In this document: positions 32,054 through 38,989 of the stretch, piece by piece
Layout of the letters: the number at the start of each line of letters is the position of its first letter
Position numbering within the stretch: the stretch's first letter is position 1
Assembly: GCA_023450335.1 (NCBI GenBank)
Contig: JAEXHA010000021.1
Span: 94,442-158,441, forward strand
Source: Actinomycetes bacterium
Lineage (GTDB): Bacteria > Actinomycetota > Actinomycetes > Actinomycetales > Microbacteriaceae
Length of the DNA stretch: 64,000 bases
Reading direction: 5' to 3'
The notes under the pieces: model-generated
Told to the model about the DNA's origin: nothing
The model's input: the letters and a program-made list of their open reading frames with translations, nothing else
Database searches by the model: none
Made by a program: the position numbers and the translations under genes

Positions 32054-33469
32054 CTAGACGACCGCGTCCAGCAGCTCCGCCGCAGGCGCCGGAGCTGCCG
32101 ACCGCACGGCCGGCCAGCAGTCGATGAGCACCTGCGCGGCGCGGACGAGCTGATCAGCCGGCTCGGTGAACGGGAGGCGCAGGTGGCGGTCGTGGACGCC
32201 GTCGACGGCGAACCGCGATCCGGCCGACAGATACAGGCCGCGGGCACGGGCTGCCAGGACCAGGCTCGAACTCAATGGCGCGTCCAACTCGATCCACAGC
32301 GCCACGCCGCCCGACACGCGTGGCACCCGCCAGGAGGGCATGGCGCCCGAGAGCGTGTCCACGAGCGCGTCGCGGCCCACCCGCAGGAGCTCGGCGCGCT
32401 GGGTGAGGATCTCCGGCAGCAGGGGAATCGCGCGCAGCGCCACCGCCTGCTCGAACTCGGGGGTGCCCAGGTCGTGTCGGGGCCGCGCCGCCGCGAGGCG
32501 CTGTACGAGGTCGGTGCCGGCACGGATCCAGCCCACGCGCAGACCGCCCCACACGGTCTTTCCCAGTGAGCCGACCCGCACGACGTCCCGATGGGCGAAG
32601 GCCGGGGCCGGCACCGGGCCGTCGATCGCCAGCTCGCCAGTGGTCTCGTCCACCACCACGACCGTCCCGGCGCGTGCGGCCGCCACGGCGATCGCCTCCT
32701 CGTCGTGGGCGGTCATGCAGCGCCCGGTCGGATTCTGGAATCGCGGCATCAGGTAGGCCATGACGGGCCGGGCCCGTTCGAAGGCCTGCACTGCGCGATC
32801 GAGGTCCCAGCCGTCATCCACGGTCACGGGAACCGAGACCAGGCGGGCGCCGGCGGCGCGGAGGGCCTCAGCGGCGTGCGGGTAGGTGGGCGTCTCGATG
32901 AGGGCGCGGCTGCCGCGGGTGAGCAGCAGCCGCGCCAGCAGATCGATCGCACTCTGCGCCCCGGTGGTCACCATGACCTCGTCGACGGACGTGGGCACTC
33001 CTCGTTCGCTGTAGCGCTGTGCGATGGCGGCGCGCAGCGCGCGGTGCCCCCAAACGTCGTACCCCGCCCGAGCCACCAGCGCCGCGGCGTCCTGCGCCAC
33101 GTCGGTGAGGATGCCCGCCAGGCCGGGCCAGGCTGCCGGGCTCGCACGCTGCAGATCGAGCGCATCCCCGGCGACGGCCACGGGGCCGACCTCACGACGG
33201 GGCAGCGGCAGCGTGACGCTTCCCGAACCCCGCAGGCTCTCGATGTGCTGCGTCGCACGCAGCGCACGGTAGGCGGCGGCGACCGTCGTCCGGCTGACGT
33301 GGAGGGCCGTTGCGAGCTCTCGCTCGGCCGGCAGCGCGGTGCGCGGGGCGAGGCGGTTGTCGAGGCAGAGCAGGCGGATGCCGTCTGCCAGCGCTTCATA
33401 CGCGGGGTCGCGGGTGCGCCAGCCGCCGAGGGCGTGCGCCAGGGCGCGGGCGGTGATGCGGGAGTCCAC
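32054..33469 (-). CDS. MocR/GntR-type regulator with aminotransferase domain (YczR-like)
   Basis: This 471-residue chimeric regulator has an N-terminal GntR winged helix (TALPAERELATALHVSRTTVAAAYRALRATQHIESLRGSGS). The C-terminal domain of about 370 residues has the fold of PLP-dependent fold-type I aminotransferases; the lysine that binds PLP is in VGSLGKTVWGGLRVGWIRAG. Conserved PLP contacts are visible (VTTGAQSAIDLLARLL, MPRFQNPTGRCM, VVVDETTGELAIDG). Such proteins sense PLP or an amino acid and regulate divergent genes. Here the divergent gene encodes a YczE-like membrane protein, an arrangement described for YczR-YczE pairs. GTG 33469 follows TACCGT by 6 bases. Confidence 0.9.
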   Translation of the reverse strand: MDSRITARALAHALGGWRTRDPAYEALADGIRLLCLDNRLAPRTALPAERELATALHVSRTTVAAAYRALRATQHIESLRGSGSVTLPLPRREVGPVAVAGDALDLQRASPAAWPGLAGILTDVAQDAAALVARAGYDVWGHRALRAAIAQRYSERGVPTSVDEVMVTTGAQSAIDLLARLLLTRGSRALIETPTYPHAAEALRAAGARLVSVPVTVDDGWDLDRAVQAFERARPVMAYLMPRFQNPTGRCMTAHDEEAIAVAAARAGTVVVVDETTGELAIDGPVPAPAFAHRDVVRVGSLGKTVWGGLRVGWIRAGTDLVQRLAAARPRHDLGTPEFEQAVALRAIPLLPEILTQRAELLRVGRDALVDTLSGAMPSWRVPRVSGGVALWIELDAPLSSSLVLAARARGLYLSAGSRFAVDGVHDRHLRLPFTEPADQLVRAAQVLIDCWPAVRSAAPAPAAELLDAVV

Positions 33470-33475
33470 ACAGCC

Positions 33476-33481
33476 ACGGTA
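33476..33481 (-). promoter_or_regulatory. -10 element TACCGT for the MocR regulator
   Basis: The hexamer ends 6 bases before GTG 33469 within the 61-bp divergent gap shared with yczE. This is a leaderless arrangement. Confidence 0.35.
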
Positions 33482-33530
33482 GTGGAATTGGACTGCTCAC
33501 AGAAGGCCAAATGTGCGGTTGGATATCTCC

Positions 33531-34154
33531 ATGCGCATTCTCCGCTTCGTGCAACTGCTTGTCGGTCTCGGCCTGTTCGGTGCCGGATGCGCGCTGATGG
33601 TTCGCGCCGGCATCGGGCTGGACCCGTGGACCGTCTTCGCCGAGGGCCTGTCGAAGCAGACCGGGATCGGGATCGGCTGGGTCACCAACGGCGTCGGGTT
33701 CCTCGTGCTGCTGCTGTGGATCCCGTTGCGTCAGAAGCCGGGCATCGGCACGGTGGCGAACATCCTCCTGGTGGGAACGAGCATGCAGGGCACCCTCGCG
33801 GTGGTGCCGGCGGTGCACGGGTGGTGGGTGCAGCTGGCAGTGTTCCTCGGCGGCGTGGTCGTGGTGGCGCTGGCATCGGGCCTGTACATCGGCGCGAACT
33901 TCGGGCCCGGGCCGCGCGACGGGCTGATGACAGGCCTCAATCAGCGGTTCGGGTGGCCGATCTGGGCCAGCCGGCTCGGCGTCGAGGTCGCCGTGCTGAT
34001 CGCGGGGTGGCTGTTGGGCGGCACTGTAGGCGCGGGCACGGTGCTGTTCGCGGTGCTGATCGGACCGCTCGTGCACGTGACGCTCCCCTGGTTCGACCAC
34101 CGTCGGCGCCGCGCGGCGGCCGCGACCGTCATGGCGACCGCCCCCGCAGCCTGA
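33531..34154 (+). CDS. YczE/YitT-like integral membrane protein
   Basis: This 207-residue membrane protein has five to six transmembrane segments (FVQLLVGLGLFGAGCALMVR, IGWVTNGVGFLVLLLWIPL, LAVFLGGVVVVALASGLYIG, VEVAVLIAGWLLGG). It carries the family motifs GIGLDPWTVFAEGLSKQTGI and GANFGPGPRDGLMTGL typical of YczE/YyaS/YitT proteins. GTG 33513 is possible, but ATG 33531 gives the family start MRILRFVQL. The gene is divergent from a MocR regulator, the conserved YczR-YczE arrangement. Family function is not settled; transport of a vitamin B6-related or other small compound has been suggested only by linkage. Confidence 0.88.
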   Translation: MRILRFVQLLVGLGLFGAGCALMVRAGIGLDPWTVFAEGLSKQTGIGIGWVTNGVGFLVLLLWIPLRQKPGIGTVANILLVGTSMQGTLAVVPAVHGWWVQLAVFLGGVVVVALASGLYIGANFGPGPRDGLMTGLNQRFGWPIWASRLGVEVAVLIAGWLLGGTVGAGTVLFAVLIGPLVHVTLPWFDHRRRRAAAATVMATAPAA

Positions 34155-34195
34155 GATGCCGCCGTACCCGTGACGCGCGGCACGGTGGGTGCGAA

Positions 34196-34267
34196 CCGTT
34201 GCGTGCGATCAACCCGTTGCGTGCGATCGCCCCGTTGCGTGCGCGTGACTCGTTACGTGCGCGTGGC
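34196..34267. repeat. 18-bp tandem repeat, four copies
   Basis: Four head-to-tail copies start CCGTTGCGTGCGATCAAC, with copies two to four diverging at a few positions; a degenerate fifth may reach 34285. It lies in the 188-bp gap between the converging yczE and 71-aa genes. The period is a multiple of three but there is no plausible gene. There are no CRISPR-type spacers. Confidence 0.75.
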
Positions 34268-34342
34268 CCGTCCCGTCGGCGCGGGCCAGGCGGCGTTCGC
34301 GGCTCGCGCCGTCGAGCGACTCGTTCCGTCGGGGCGGTTCCC

Positions 34343-34558
34343 TCAGTGCTCGCGGAACATCGGCCAGTCCGCGCCGGGCGGCATGTGGCTGTGCAGGGCG
34401 CTCTTGGCGACCTCCATGGTGGGGTAGGTACCCAGACTGGCGTCCGCATCGGCCATCGTGACGGTGTAGCCGTCGGCCGCGCGACGGATCGTACCGGCCA
34501 CTCTGCCCTGCGAGCCGTACGCGACCCACAGGGTCGATGCCGGTGATGTGGTGCTCAT
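34343..34558 (-). CDS. Small conserved hypothetical protein (71 aa)
   Basis: This encodes 71 residues starting MSTTSPASTLWVAYGSQGRV, followed by AADGYTVTMADADASLGTYP and a C-terminal helix (MEVAKSALHSHMPPGADWP). ATG 34558 has AAGGAG nine bases upstream and is chosen over ATG 34573, which is in frame but overlaps that site. It is small, soluble and has no cysteines. The pattern of beta strands then a helix resembles small stand-alone domains common in Microbacteriaceae, but I cannot assign a function. It lies between the tandem repeat region and tRNA-Arg. Confidence 0.65.
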   Translation of the reverse strand: MSTTSPASTLWVAYGSQGRVAGTIRRAADGYTVTMADADASLGTYPTMEVAKSALHSHMPPGADWPMFREH

Positions 34559-34696
34559 GCGTGACTCCTTCATCGTCGACTCCTCGGACGCGACCGACGC
34601 TACGCCGTGCCGCAGCGCGGCACCAGCCCTCGCGCTGCGGCCGTCGCGGCGTGCACCGTCCCGATGCCACGCGGTACCGTAGGGGGAGCACCTTCT

Positions 34697-34769
34697 CCCT
34701 CCATAGCTCAGTGGACAGAGCGAGCGGTTTCTACCCGCCAGGTCGGGGGTTCGAATCCTCCTGGAGGGG
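34697..34769 (+). tRNA. tRNA-Arg (anticodon TCT)
   Basis: Acceptor CCCTCCA pairs with TGGAGGG, the D-arm reads GCTCAGTGGACAGAGC, the anticodon loop TTTCTAC carries TCT and the T-arm has GGGGGTTCGAATCCTCC. CCA is not encoded. There is one A-C mismatch at the base of the anticodon stem. Confidence 0.93.
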
Positions 34770-34806
34770 CGCTTTCCACAGCGGCGGGCATGTCGGTCGC
34801 GGTAAG

Positions 34807-34812
34807 TAGACT
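34807..34812 (+). promoter_or_regulatory. -10 element TAGACT for orn
   Basis: The hexamer ends 6 bases before ATG 34819. This is a leaderless arrangement. Confidence 0.45.
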
Positions 34813-34818
34813 GACGGC

Positions 34819-35442
34819 ATGGTTTCCGCCGCTGAGAATGACCGTCTCGTCTGGATCGATTGCGAGATGACCGGTCTCGATCTCGCGGTCGACGAACTCG
34901 TTGAGATCGCCGTGATCGTGACCGACTTCGAGTTGCGTCCTCTCGACGCCGGCTTCCAGACGGTCATCAAGCCCAGCCCGGCCGCTCTCGACCACATGGG
35001 CGAGTTCGTCACGCAGATGCATCGCACCTCTGGGCTGCTCGAGGAGATCGGTGGCGGGGTCAGCCTTGCCGAGGCCGAGCTCGAAACGCTTGAGTACATC
35101 CAGCGGTTCGTCCCCGAGGGAAAGGCGCCGCTGGCCGGCAACACGATCGGCACCGACCGGATGTTCCTGGCCAAGTACATGCCGCGCATCGATCGGTGGC
35201 TGCATTACCGCAACGTCGATGTCTCCACCATCAAGGAGCTGTCGCGGCGCTGGTATCCGCGCGCCTACTACAACGCGCCCGAGAAGAACGGCGGCCACCG
35301 CGCCCTCGCGGACATCCGCGAGTCGATCCGCGAGCTGGCCTACTACCGGCAGGCCGTCTTCGTGGCTCAGCCCGGCCCGACCAGCGAATCTGCCCGGGAG
35401 GCGGCTGCCGCCACCGTGTCATCGTTCGCCTCCGGACTGTAA
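34819..35442 (+). CDS. orn: Oligoribonuclease
   Basis: This DEDD-family 3'-5' exoribonuclease degrades RNA dinucleotides, including pGpG from cyclic di-GMP, to mononucleotides. The 207 residues show the DEDDh motifs: VWIDCEMTGLD (Exo I), GNTIGTDRMFLAKYMP (Exo II) and NGGHRALADIRESI (Exo III, with the catalytic His and Asp). STIKELSRRWYP is typical of the family. The start at ATG 34819 lies 6 bases after TAGACT. tRNA-His follows 31 bases after the stop, the same orn-tRNA-His order found in mycobacteria. Confidence 0.97.
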   Translation: MVSAAENDRLVWIDCEMTGLDLAVDELVEIAVIVTDFELRPLDAGFQTVIKPSPAALDHMGEFVTQMHRTSGLLEEIGGGVSLAEAELETLEYIQRFVPEGKAPLAGNTIGTDRMFLAKYMPRIDRWLHYRNVDVSTIKELSRRWYPRAYYNAPEKNGGHRALADIRESIRELAYYRQAVFVAQPGPTSESAREAAAATVSSFASGL

Positions 35443-35473
35443 TAGACTGTTCTGGTTGCCTGCGAAGGCACAT

Positions 35474-35550
35474 GGTGGGTATAGCTCAGTCGGTAGAGCA
35501 CCTGGTTGTGGTCCAGGGGGTCGCGGGTTCAAGTCCCGTTACTCACCCCA
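35474..35550 (+). tRNA. tRNA-His (anticodon GTG)
   Basis: The cloverleaf has the histidine-specific extra G(-1) at 35474 opposite C73. The acceptor GTGGGTA pairs with TACTCAC (one G-T), the anticodon loop TTGTGGT carries GTG, and CCA (35548-35550) is encoded. Confidence 0.96.
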
Positions 35551-35575
35551 AGACACTCCGTGACGAGGGGTGGAA

Positions 35576-35926
35576 ATGATCGAGATGGATGCCGAGGCGT
35601 TCGAGACGTTGGTCTCGGACGAACTCGACCGCCTGCCCGACGACATGGTGGCCGGGCTCGACAACGTCATCTTCCTCATCGAGGACCGGCCCGAAGACGG
35701 CAGCCTCGACCTGCTCGGGCTGTACGACGGGCTCGCGCTCACCGAGCGCGGCCAGTACGGCATGGGCGAGCTGCCCGACCGCATCATGATCTACCGCGAG
35801 CCGCATCTCGACGCCTGCGACGACCTGGCCGCGCTCCGCGATGAGGTCCATACGACCCTCGTGCACGAGATCGCGCATTTCTACGGGATCGATGACGCTC
35901 GCCTGCATGAGCTGGGGTGGGCATGA
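35576..35926 (+). CDS. Zincin-like metallopeptidase family protein (HExxH)
   Basis: This 116-residue protein reads MIEMDAEAFETLVSDELDRL, then FLIEDRPEDGSLDLLGLYDGLAL, and HTTLVHEIAHFYGIDDARLHELGWA with the metal site HEIAH and a downstream HELG. It belongs to the small predicted metallopeptidase family (DUF1025 / zincin_1), found in many actinobacteria next to clpS. No proteolytic substrate is known. A GTG at 35570 is possible, but ATG 35576 is preferred. The stop overlaps the clpS start (ATGATG), which implies coordinated synthesis of this peptidase-like protein with the ClpS adaptor. Confidence 0.85.
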   Translation: MIEMDAEAFETLVSDELDRLPDDMVAGLDNVIFLIEDRPEDGSLDLLGLYDGLALTERGQYGMGELPDRIMIYREPHLDACDDLAALRDEVHTTLVHEIAHFYGIDDARLHELGWA

Positions 35927-36216
35927 TGGCGGCCACTCTCCCCCTCGAGGACGTCGATCTCGACGCGACCGCCGTGGCATCACGGCCGTGGGAGACCGTC
36001 GTGTGGAACGATCCGGTGAATCTGATGAGCTACGTTGTGCACGTGTTCCGTGAATACTTCGGCTATTCCCGCGAGCGCGCGCACGCGCTCATGCTCGCCG
36101 TCCACCATGATGGTCACGCCGTGGTGGCCTCGGGCGCGCGCGAACAGATGGAGCTGCACGCCGCGGCGATGCACGACTACGGGCTGTGGGCGACCGTGCG
36201 CGAGGCCCCGCAATGA
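35923..36216 (+). CDS. clpS: ATP-dependent Clp protease adaptor ClpS
   Basis: This 97-residue adaptor delivers N-end-rule substrates to ClpAP or ClpCP. The core WETVVWNDPVNLMSYVVHVF has the N-degron pocket (conserved Asn/Asp of NDPVNLM), followed by REYFGYSRERAHALMLAVHHDGHAVVASG, the usual signature. The N-terminus is an acidic linker (LPLEDVDLDATAVA). ATG 35923 overlaps the peptidase stop and ATG 35926 is an alternative start. The stop overlaps the DUF2017 gene as ATGA, so the three genes are co-translated. No ClpA or ClpC is encoded in this window. Confidence 0.95.
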   Translation: MMAATLPLEDVDLDATAVASRPWETVVWNDPVNLMSYVVHVFREYFGYSRERAHALMLAVHHDGHAVVASGAREQMELHAAAMHDYGLWATVREAPQ

Positions 36217-36707
36217 GCGCGCCCGTCGCCGTCCTGGTTCTCAGTCGCCTCGAGGCCGCCCATCTGACTGCTCTGACGCTGCAGTTCAGCGACCTCGTGA
36301 GCGCGTCGGCCCCCGCCGCGCACGACCCCGCCGTGGCCCGCCTCGTGCCCGATGCCTATCGGGACGATGCCGAGGCCGCACAGGAGTTCCGTTCGCTCAC
36401 CGAAGGGGATCTGCTGCAGCGCCGTGCCGACGACGCGGCGCTGGTCCTGGCATCCCTGCGCAGCGACGGCGATGTGCTTGATCCCACGCAGCTGGGTGAC
36501 GAAGACGCCACAGTGGAGTACGCGGTGGCGTTGGATGCCGAACATGCCGGTGCATGGCTGCGCACGCTGTCAGCGCTGCGGCTGGTGCTCGCATCGAGGC
36601 TGGGCATCGAGAGCGAGACCGATGAAGACTCCGCCGATCCGCGGTTCGGTGTCTACGACTGGCTCGGTTACCGACTCGACGGGCTCGTCCGCGCGCTCGA
36701 GGACTGA
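36213..36707 (+). CDS. DUF2017 family protein
   Basis: This 164-residue protein of a family known mainly from actinobacteria is almost always next to clpS. The sequence is helical and acidic (LSRLEAAHLTALTLQFSDLV, DDAEAAQEFRSLTEGDLLQRR, TLSALRLVLASRLGIESETDED, FGVYDWLGYRLDGLVRALED). There are no membrane segments or cysteines. Its function is unknown. The strict adjacency and ATGA overlap with clpS suggest a partner or regulator of the N-degron pathway, but this is inference. It ends nine bases before a converging kinase gene. Confidence 0.85.
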   Translation: MSAPVAVLVLSRLEAAHLTALTLQFSDLVSASAPAAHDPAVARLVPDAYRDDAEAAQEFRSLTEGDLLQRRADDAALVLASLRSDGDVLDPTQLGDEDATVEYAVALDAEHAGAWLRTLSALRLVLASRLGIESETDEDSADPRFGVYDWLGYRLDGLVRALED

Positions 36708-36715
36708 TCGTCCGT

Positions 36716-37300
36716 TCACGGCACGGTGAACACGTGCGTCGCCCATCGCGCGGGCGTGTGCTGCCGAATATGCTCGCGCTCCTGCGCGGCCCACCGTTCC
36801 CAGTGCGGACGATACGCGTCGCCATCGCGCAACAGCGCACGGGACCGGCGCGAAGCGACGGGCGATTCGAGCCAGACGGTGATGTCGGCCAGTGGCGCGG
36901 TGTGTCCGGTGAGCGCTCCGGCGCCTTCGACGATCAGCGCCGCGTGCGGCTGCACATCCTGCCTTTCGGCAGCCTCGCCCAGGTTCCAATCCCAACGACG
37001 CCACGTTCCGGGCCGTCCCTCAGCCCGCGGCTGCAGGATGTCGGTGGCGAGCATGTCGCTCGCGGCCGCCAGGCCGTCCCATCCCGGGTAGATCGTATCG
37101 AGTGCGAGGAGCGTGACCGCGTCTTCGCCGCGCGCCCGCGCCCGTGCGATCTCGTTCGCGAGTGTGGACTTGCCCGATCCCGAACGACCGTCGATGAGGA
37201 CGACCGGTGCCGGCGTCGTCGCGCGCGTCAGTGCGTCGACTACCCACGCGGCGGCCCGGGCAAGTGCCGAAGCTACCGGGTCGTCACCGTTTGAGAGCAC
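36716..37300 (-). CDS. Uridine kinase-like P-loop protein
   Basis: This 194-residue protein has a P-loop kinase fold. Walker A is in VVLIDGRSGSGKSTLANEIA (GRSGSGKST), a DTIYPGWDGLAAASDML substrate segment follows, and an LIVEGAGALTG Walker B-like strand is followed by DITVWLESPVASRRSRALLRDGD. It resembles uridine/panthothenate-type kinases used by Microbacteriaceae without an assigned role. GTG 37300 is the only start giving the family N-terminus and overlaps the upstream GerW-like gene by 17 bases, so the two are co-translated; no clear ribosome-binding site is seen. The product and substrate are uncertain. Confidence 0.78.
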   Translation of the reverse strand: MLSNGDDPVASALARAAAWVVDALTRATTPAPVVLIDGRSGSGKSTLANEIARARARGEDAVTLLALDTIYPGWDGLAAASDMLATDILQPRAEGRPGTWRRWDWNLGEAAERQDVQPHAALIVEGAGALTGHTAPLADITVWLESPVASRRSRALLRDGDAYRPHWERWAAQEREHIRQHTPARWATHVFTVP

Positions 37301-37604
37301 GGATGATGCGCGCGAGGGTGCGGCCGGCGACCCAGACGAACGGCACGGCGACCGCGAGGAGCGACACGAGGTTCGGCTCGAAGCGCAGATCGTCTCCGCG
37401 TCGGATATATGCCCCGAGTGGAATGGCGAGCCCTGCGCCGCCGCCACCGGCATTGTCGGCGTTGTCCTCGCCGGCGCCGAAGGCCGACCAGGATGCGGCC
37501 ACGGGGATGAAACGGACGCCGTTGACGTCCTGTTGCTCGCCGTACACGCTCGTGACACCGAGGGAGGCAGCCTGCTTACCGAGTTCCACTGCGAGTTTGG
37601 GCAT
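37284..37604 (-). CDS. GerW (YtfJ)-like domain protein with C-terminal membrane helix
   Basis: This 106-residue protein begins MPKLAVELGKQAASLGVTSV, then has YGEQQDVNGVRFIPVAASWSAFGAGE, a small Gly-rich loop (NAGGGGAGLAIPLGAYI) and a C-terminal transmembrane helix (LVSLLAVAVPFVWVAGRTLA). The GEQQDVNGVRFIPV...FGAG pattern is that of GerW-family proteins, which Bacillus needs for spore lytic enzymes and which occur in non-sporulating actinobacteria. No sporulation is expected here. ATG 37604 lies 6 bases after TACGGT. It is followed by the overlapping P-loop kinase gene. The annotation as GerW-like is tentative. Confidence 0.65.
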   Translation of the reverse strand: MPKLAVELGKQAASLGVTSVYGEQQDVNGVRFIPVAASWSAFGAGEDNADNAGGGGAGLAIPLGAYIRRGDDLRFEPNLVSLLAVAVPFVWVAGRTLARIIRALKR

Positions 37605-37610
37605 GGTCCT

Positions 37611-37616
37611 ACCGTA
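37611..37616 (-). promoter_or_regulatory. -10 element TACGGT for the GerW-like gene
   Basis: The hexamer ends 6 bases before ATG 37604. This is a leaderless arrangement. Confidence 0.35.
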
Positions 37617-37651
37617 CTGCCCCGGCGCCGCTGACGGTACGGGACGGACGG

Positions 37652-38917
37652 TCAATGCTCCGGGTTGTGGGTGGGGCGGGGGCTCGAGGGCAGCGCGTTC
37701 ACATCGCGACGCGGACCCAGCACACTTGCCCGTGTGACGGCGGCGCGTCCGAACCGCGCCCGCGCATCGTCCAGCGCCTCATCGACGCGGCGCCAGTGCG
37801 CATCGTCATCCCACAGCGCCAGTGCCCCACCACCGGTGCCCCGCAGCTTCTCGCCGCGCACGCCGATGAGACGGACGGGTTGTGTGAGCTCGACGCGGGA
37901 GAGCAGCTCAACGGCGACATCGCCGATGCGTTGGCCGACGTGGGTGGGTTCGGACAGTGATTGTGATCGCGACAGGGTGGTGAAGTCGGCGAAGCGCAGC
38001 TTGAGGGCGATCGTGCCGGCCTCCCACCCACCCTCACGCAGGCGCGCGGCGACCCGGTCGGCGAGGCGCCGCAGCTCCGAGCGGAGCACGGCCGGGTCAG
38101 CGACGTCGTCGAGGAACGTCTCCTCGTGGCCGACGCTCTTCTCGACCCGGTCCACCTCGACAGTGCGCGGATCCTCGCCGTGGGCGAGCTGCCAGATGCG
38201 CGCTCCCCCAGCGGCGCCCAGCGCGCGCTCGATGACCTGCCGCGGGGCGGTGAGGATGTCCGCGACGAGGCGGATGCCACGCCCCTCGAGCGCTTCGGCC
38301 GCTTTGGGGCCCACACCCCACAGTGCTCGTACGGGCAGGCCGGCCAGAAATGCGCGGGTCTCGGCGGCGCTGACCACGAGCAGTCCGTCCGGCTTGGAGA
38401 TGGTCGAGGCGATCTTGGCGACGTGCTTGGTGGCGGCCACTCCGACACTGCAGGTCAAGCCGGTGTCGGCGCGCACCTTCTCACGCAGCATCTCTGCGAT
38501 GCGCCCGGGGCTGCCCCAGAGGCGGCGCGCACCGGACACGTCGAGGAACGCCTCGTCGATCGAGAGTGGCTCGACCAACGGCGTGACCGCGTGGAAGATA
38601 TCCATCACCTGCCGGGACAGCGCGGTGTAGCGGTCGAAATGCGGCGTGACGACGACCGCGTGTGGGCACAGCCGAAGCGCCTGACCGGTCGACATCGCCG
38701 AGCGCACGCCGAATCGGCGCGCCTCGTACGAGGCGCTCGAGACCACGCCGCGTCCCTCGGCGCCGCCGACGATCAGAGGTTTGCCCGCGAGCGAGGGGTC
38801 GTCGAGTACTTCGACGGATGCATAGAAGGCGTCCATGTCGACGTGCAGGATGCGGGTGCCGGCGTCGTCGGCGTTCGGTGCCGATACCCTCCGCCCGCTG
38901 CCGTCCCCGCGTCCCAT
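37652..38917 (-). CDS. dinB: DNA polymerase IV (Y family)
   Basis: This is an error-prone translesion polymerase. The 421 residues start MGRGDGSGRR, then ILHVDMDAFYASVEVLDDPSL (first catalytic Asp pair), RSAMSTGQALRLCPHAVVV, PLSIDEAFLDVSGARRLWGSP (second catalytic acidic pair), the thumb and the little-finger domain (ALKLRFADFTTLSRSQSL, VELTQPVRLIGVRG). ATG 38917 is preferred over the in-frame extension to 38950. Next to it is GACAAT 6 bases upstream, an imperfect -10 with possible leaderless start. The C-terminal Pro/His-rich end has no obvious beta-clamp motif. No LexA box could be identified by eye. Confidence 0.95.
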   Translation of the reverse strand: MGRGDGSGRRVSAPNADDAGTRILHVDMDAFYASVEVLDDPSLAGKPLIVGGAEGRGVVSSASYEARRFGVRSAMSTGQALRLCPHAVVVTPHFDRYTALSRQVMDIFHAVTPLVEPLSIDEAFLDVSGARRLWGSPGRIAEMLREKVRADTGLTCSVGVAATKHVAKIASTISKPDGLLVVSAAETRAFLAGLPVRALWGVGPKAAEALEGRGIRLVADILTAPRQVIERALGAAGGARIWQLAHGEDPRTVEVDRVEKSVGHEETFLDDVADPAVLRSELRRLADRVAARLREGGWEAGTIALKLRFADFTTLSRSQSLSEPTHVGQRIGDVAVELLSRVELTQPVRLIGVRGEKLRGTGGGALALWDDDAHWRRVDEALDDARARFGRAAVTRASVLGPRRDVNALPSSPRPTHNPEH

Positions 38918-38989
38918 GCCTCTATTGTCCGTGCTCCCGCCGACATCCACGATCCGCCGGCGGGACGGCGCCCCGATCGTCGGTGGCGG

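Noticed and set aside
34196..34285. Possible CRISPR array
   Set aside because: Units are contiguous 18-bp tandem copies without unique spacers, and no cas genes are nearby.
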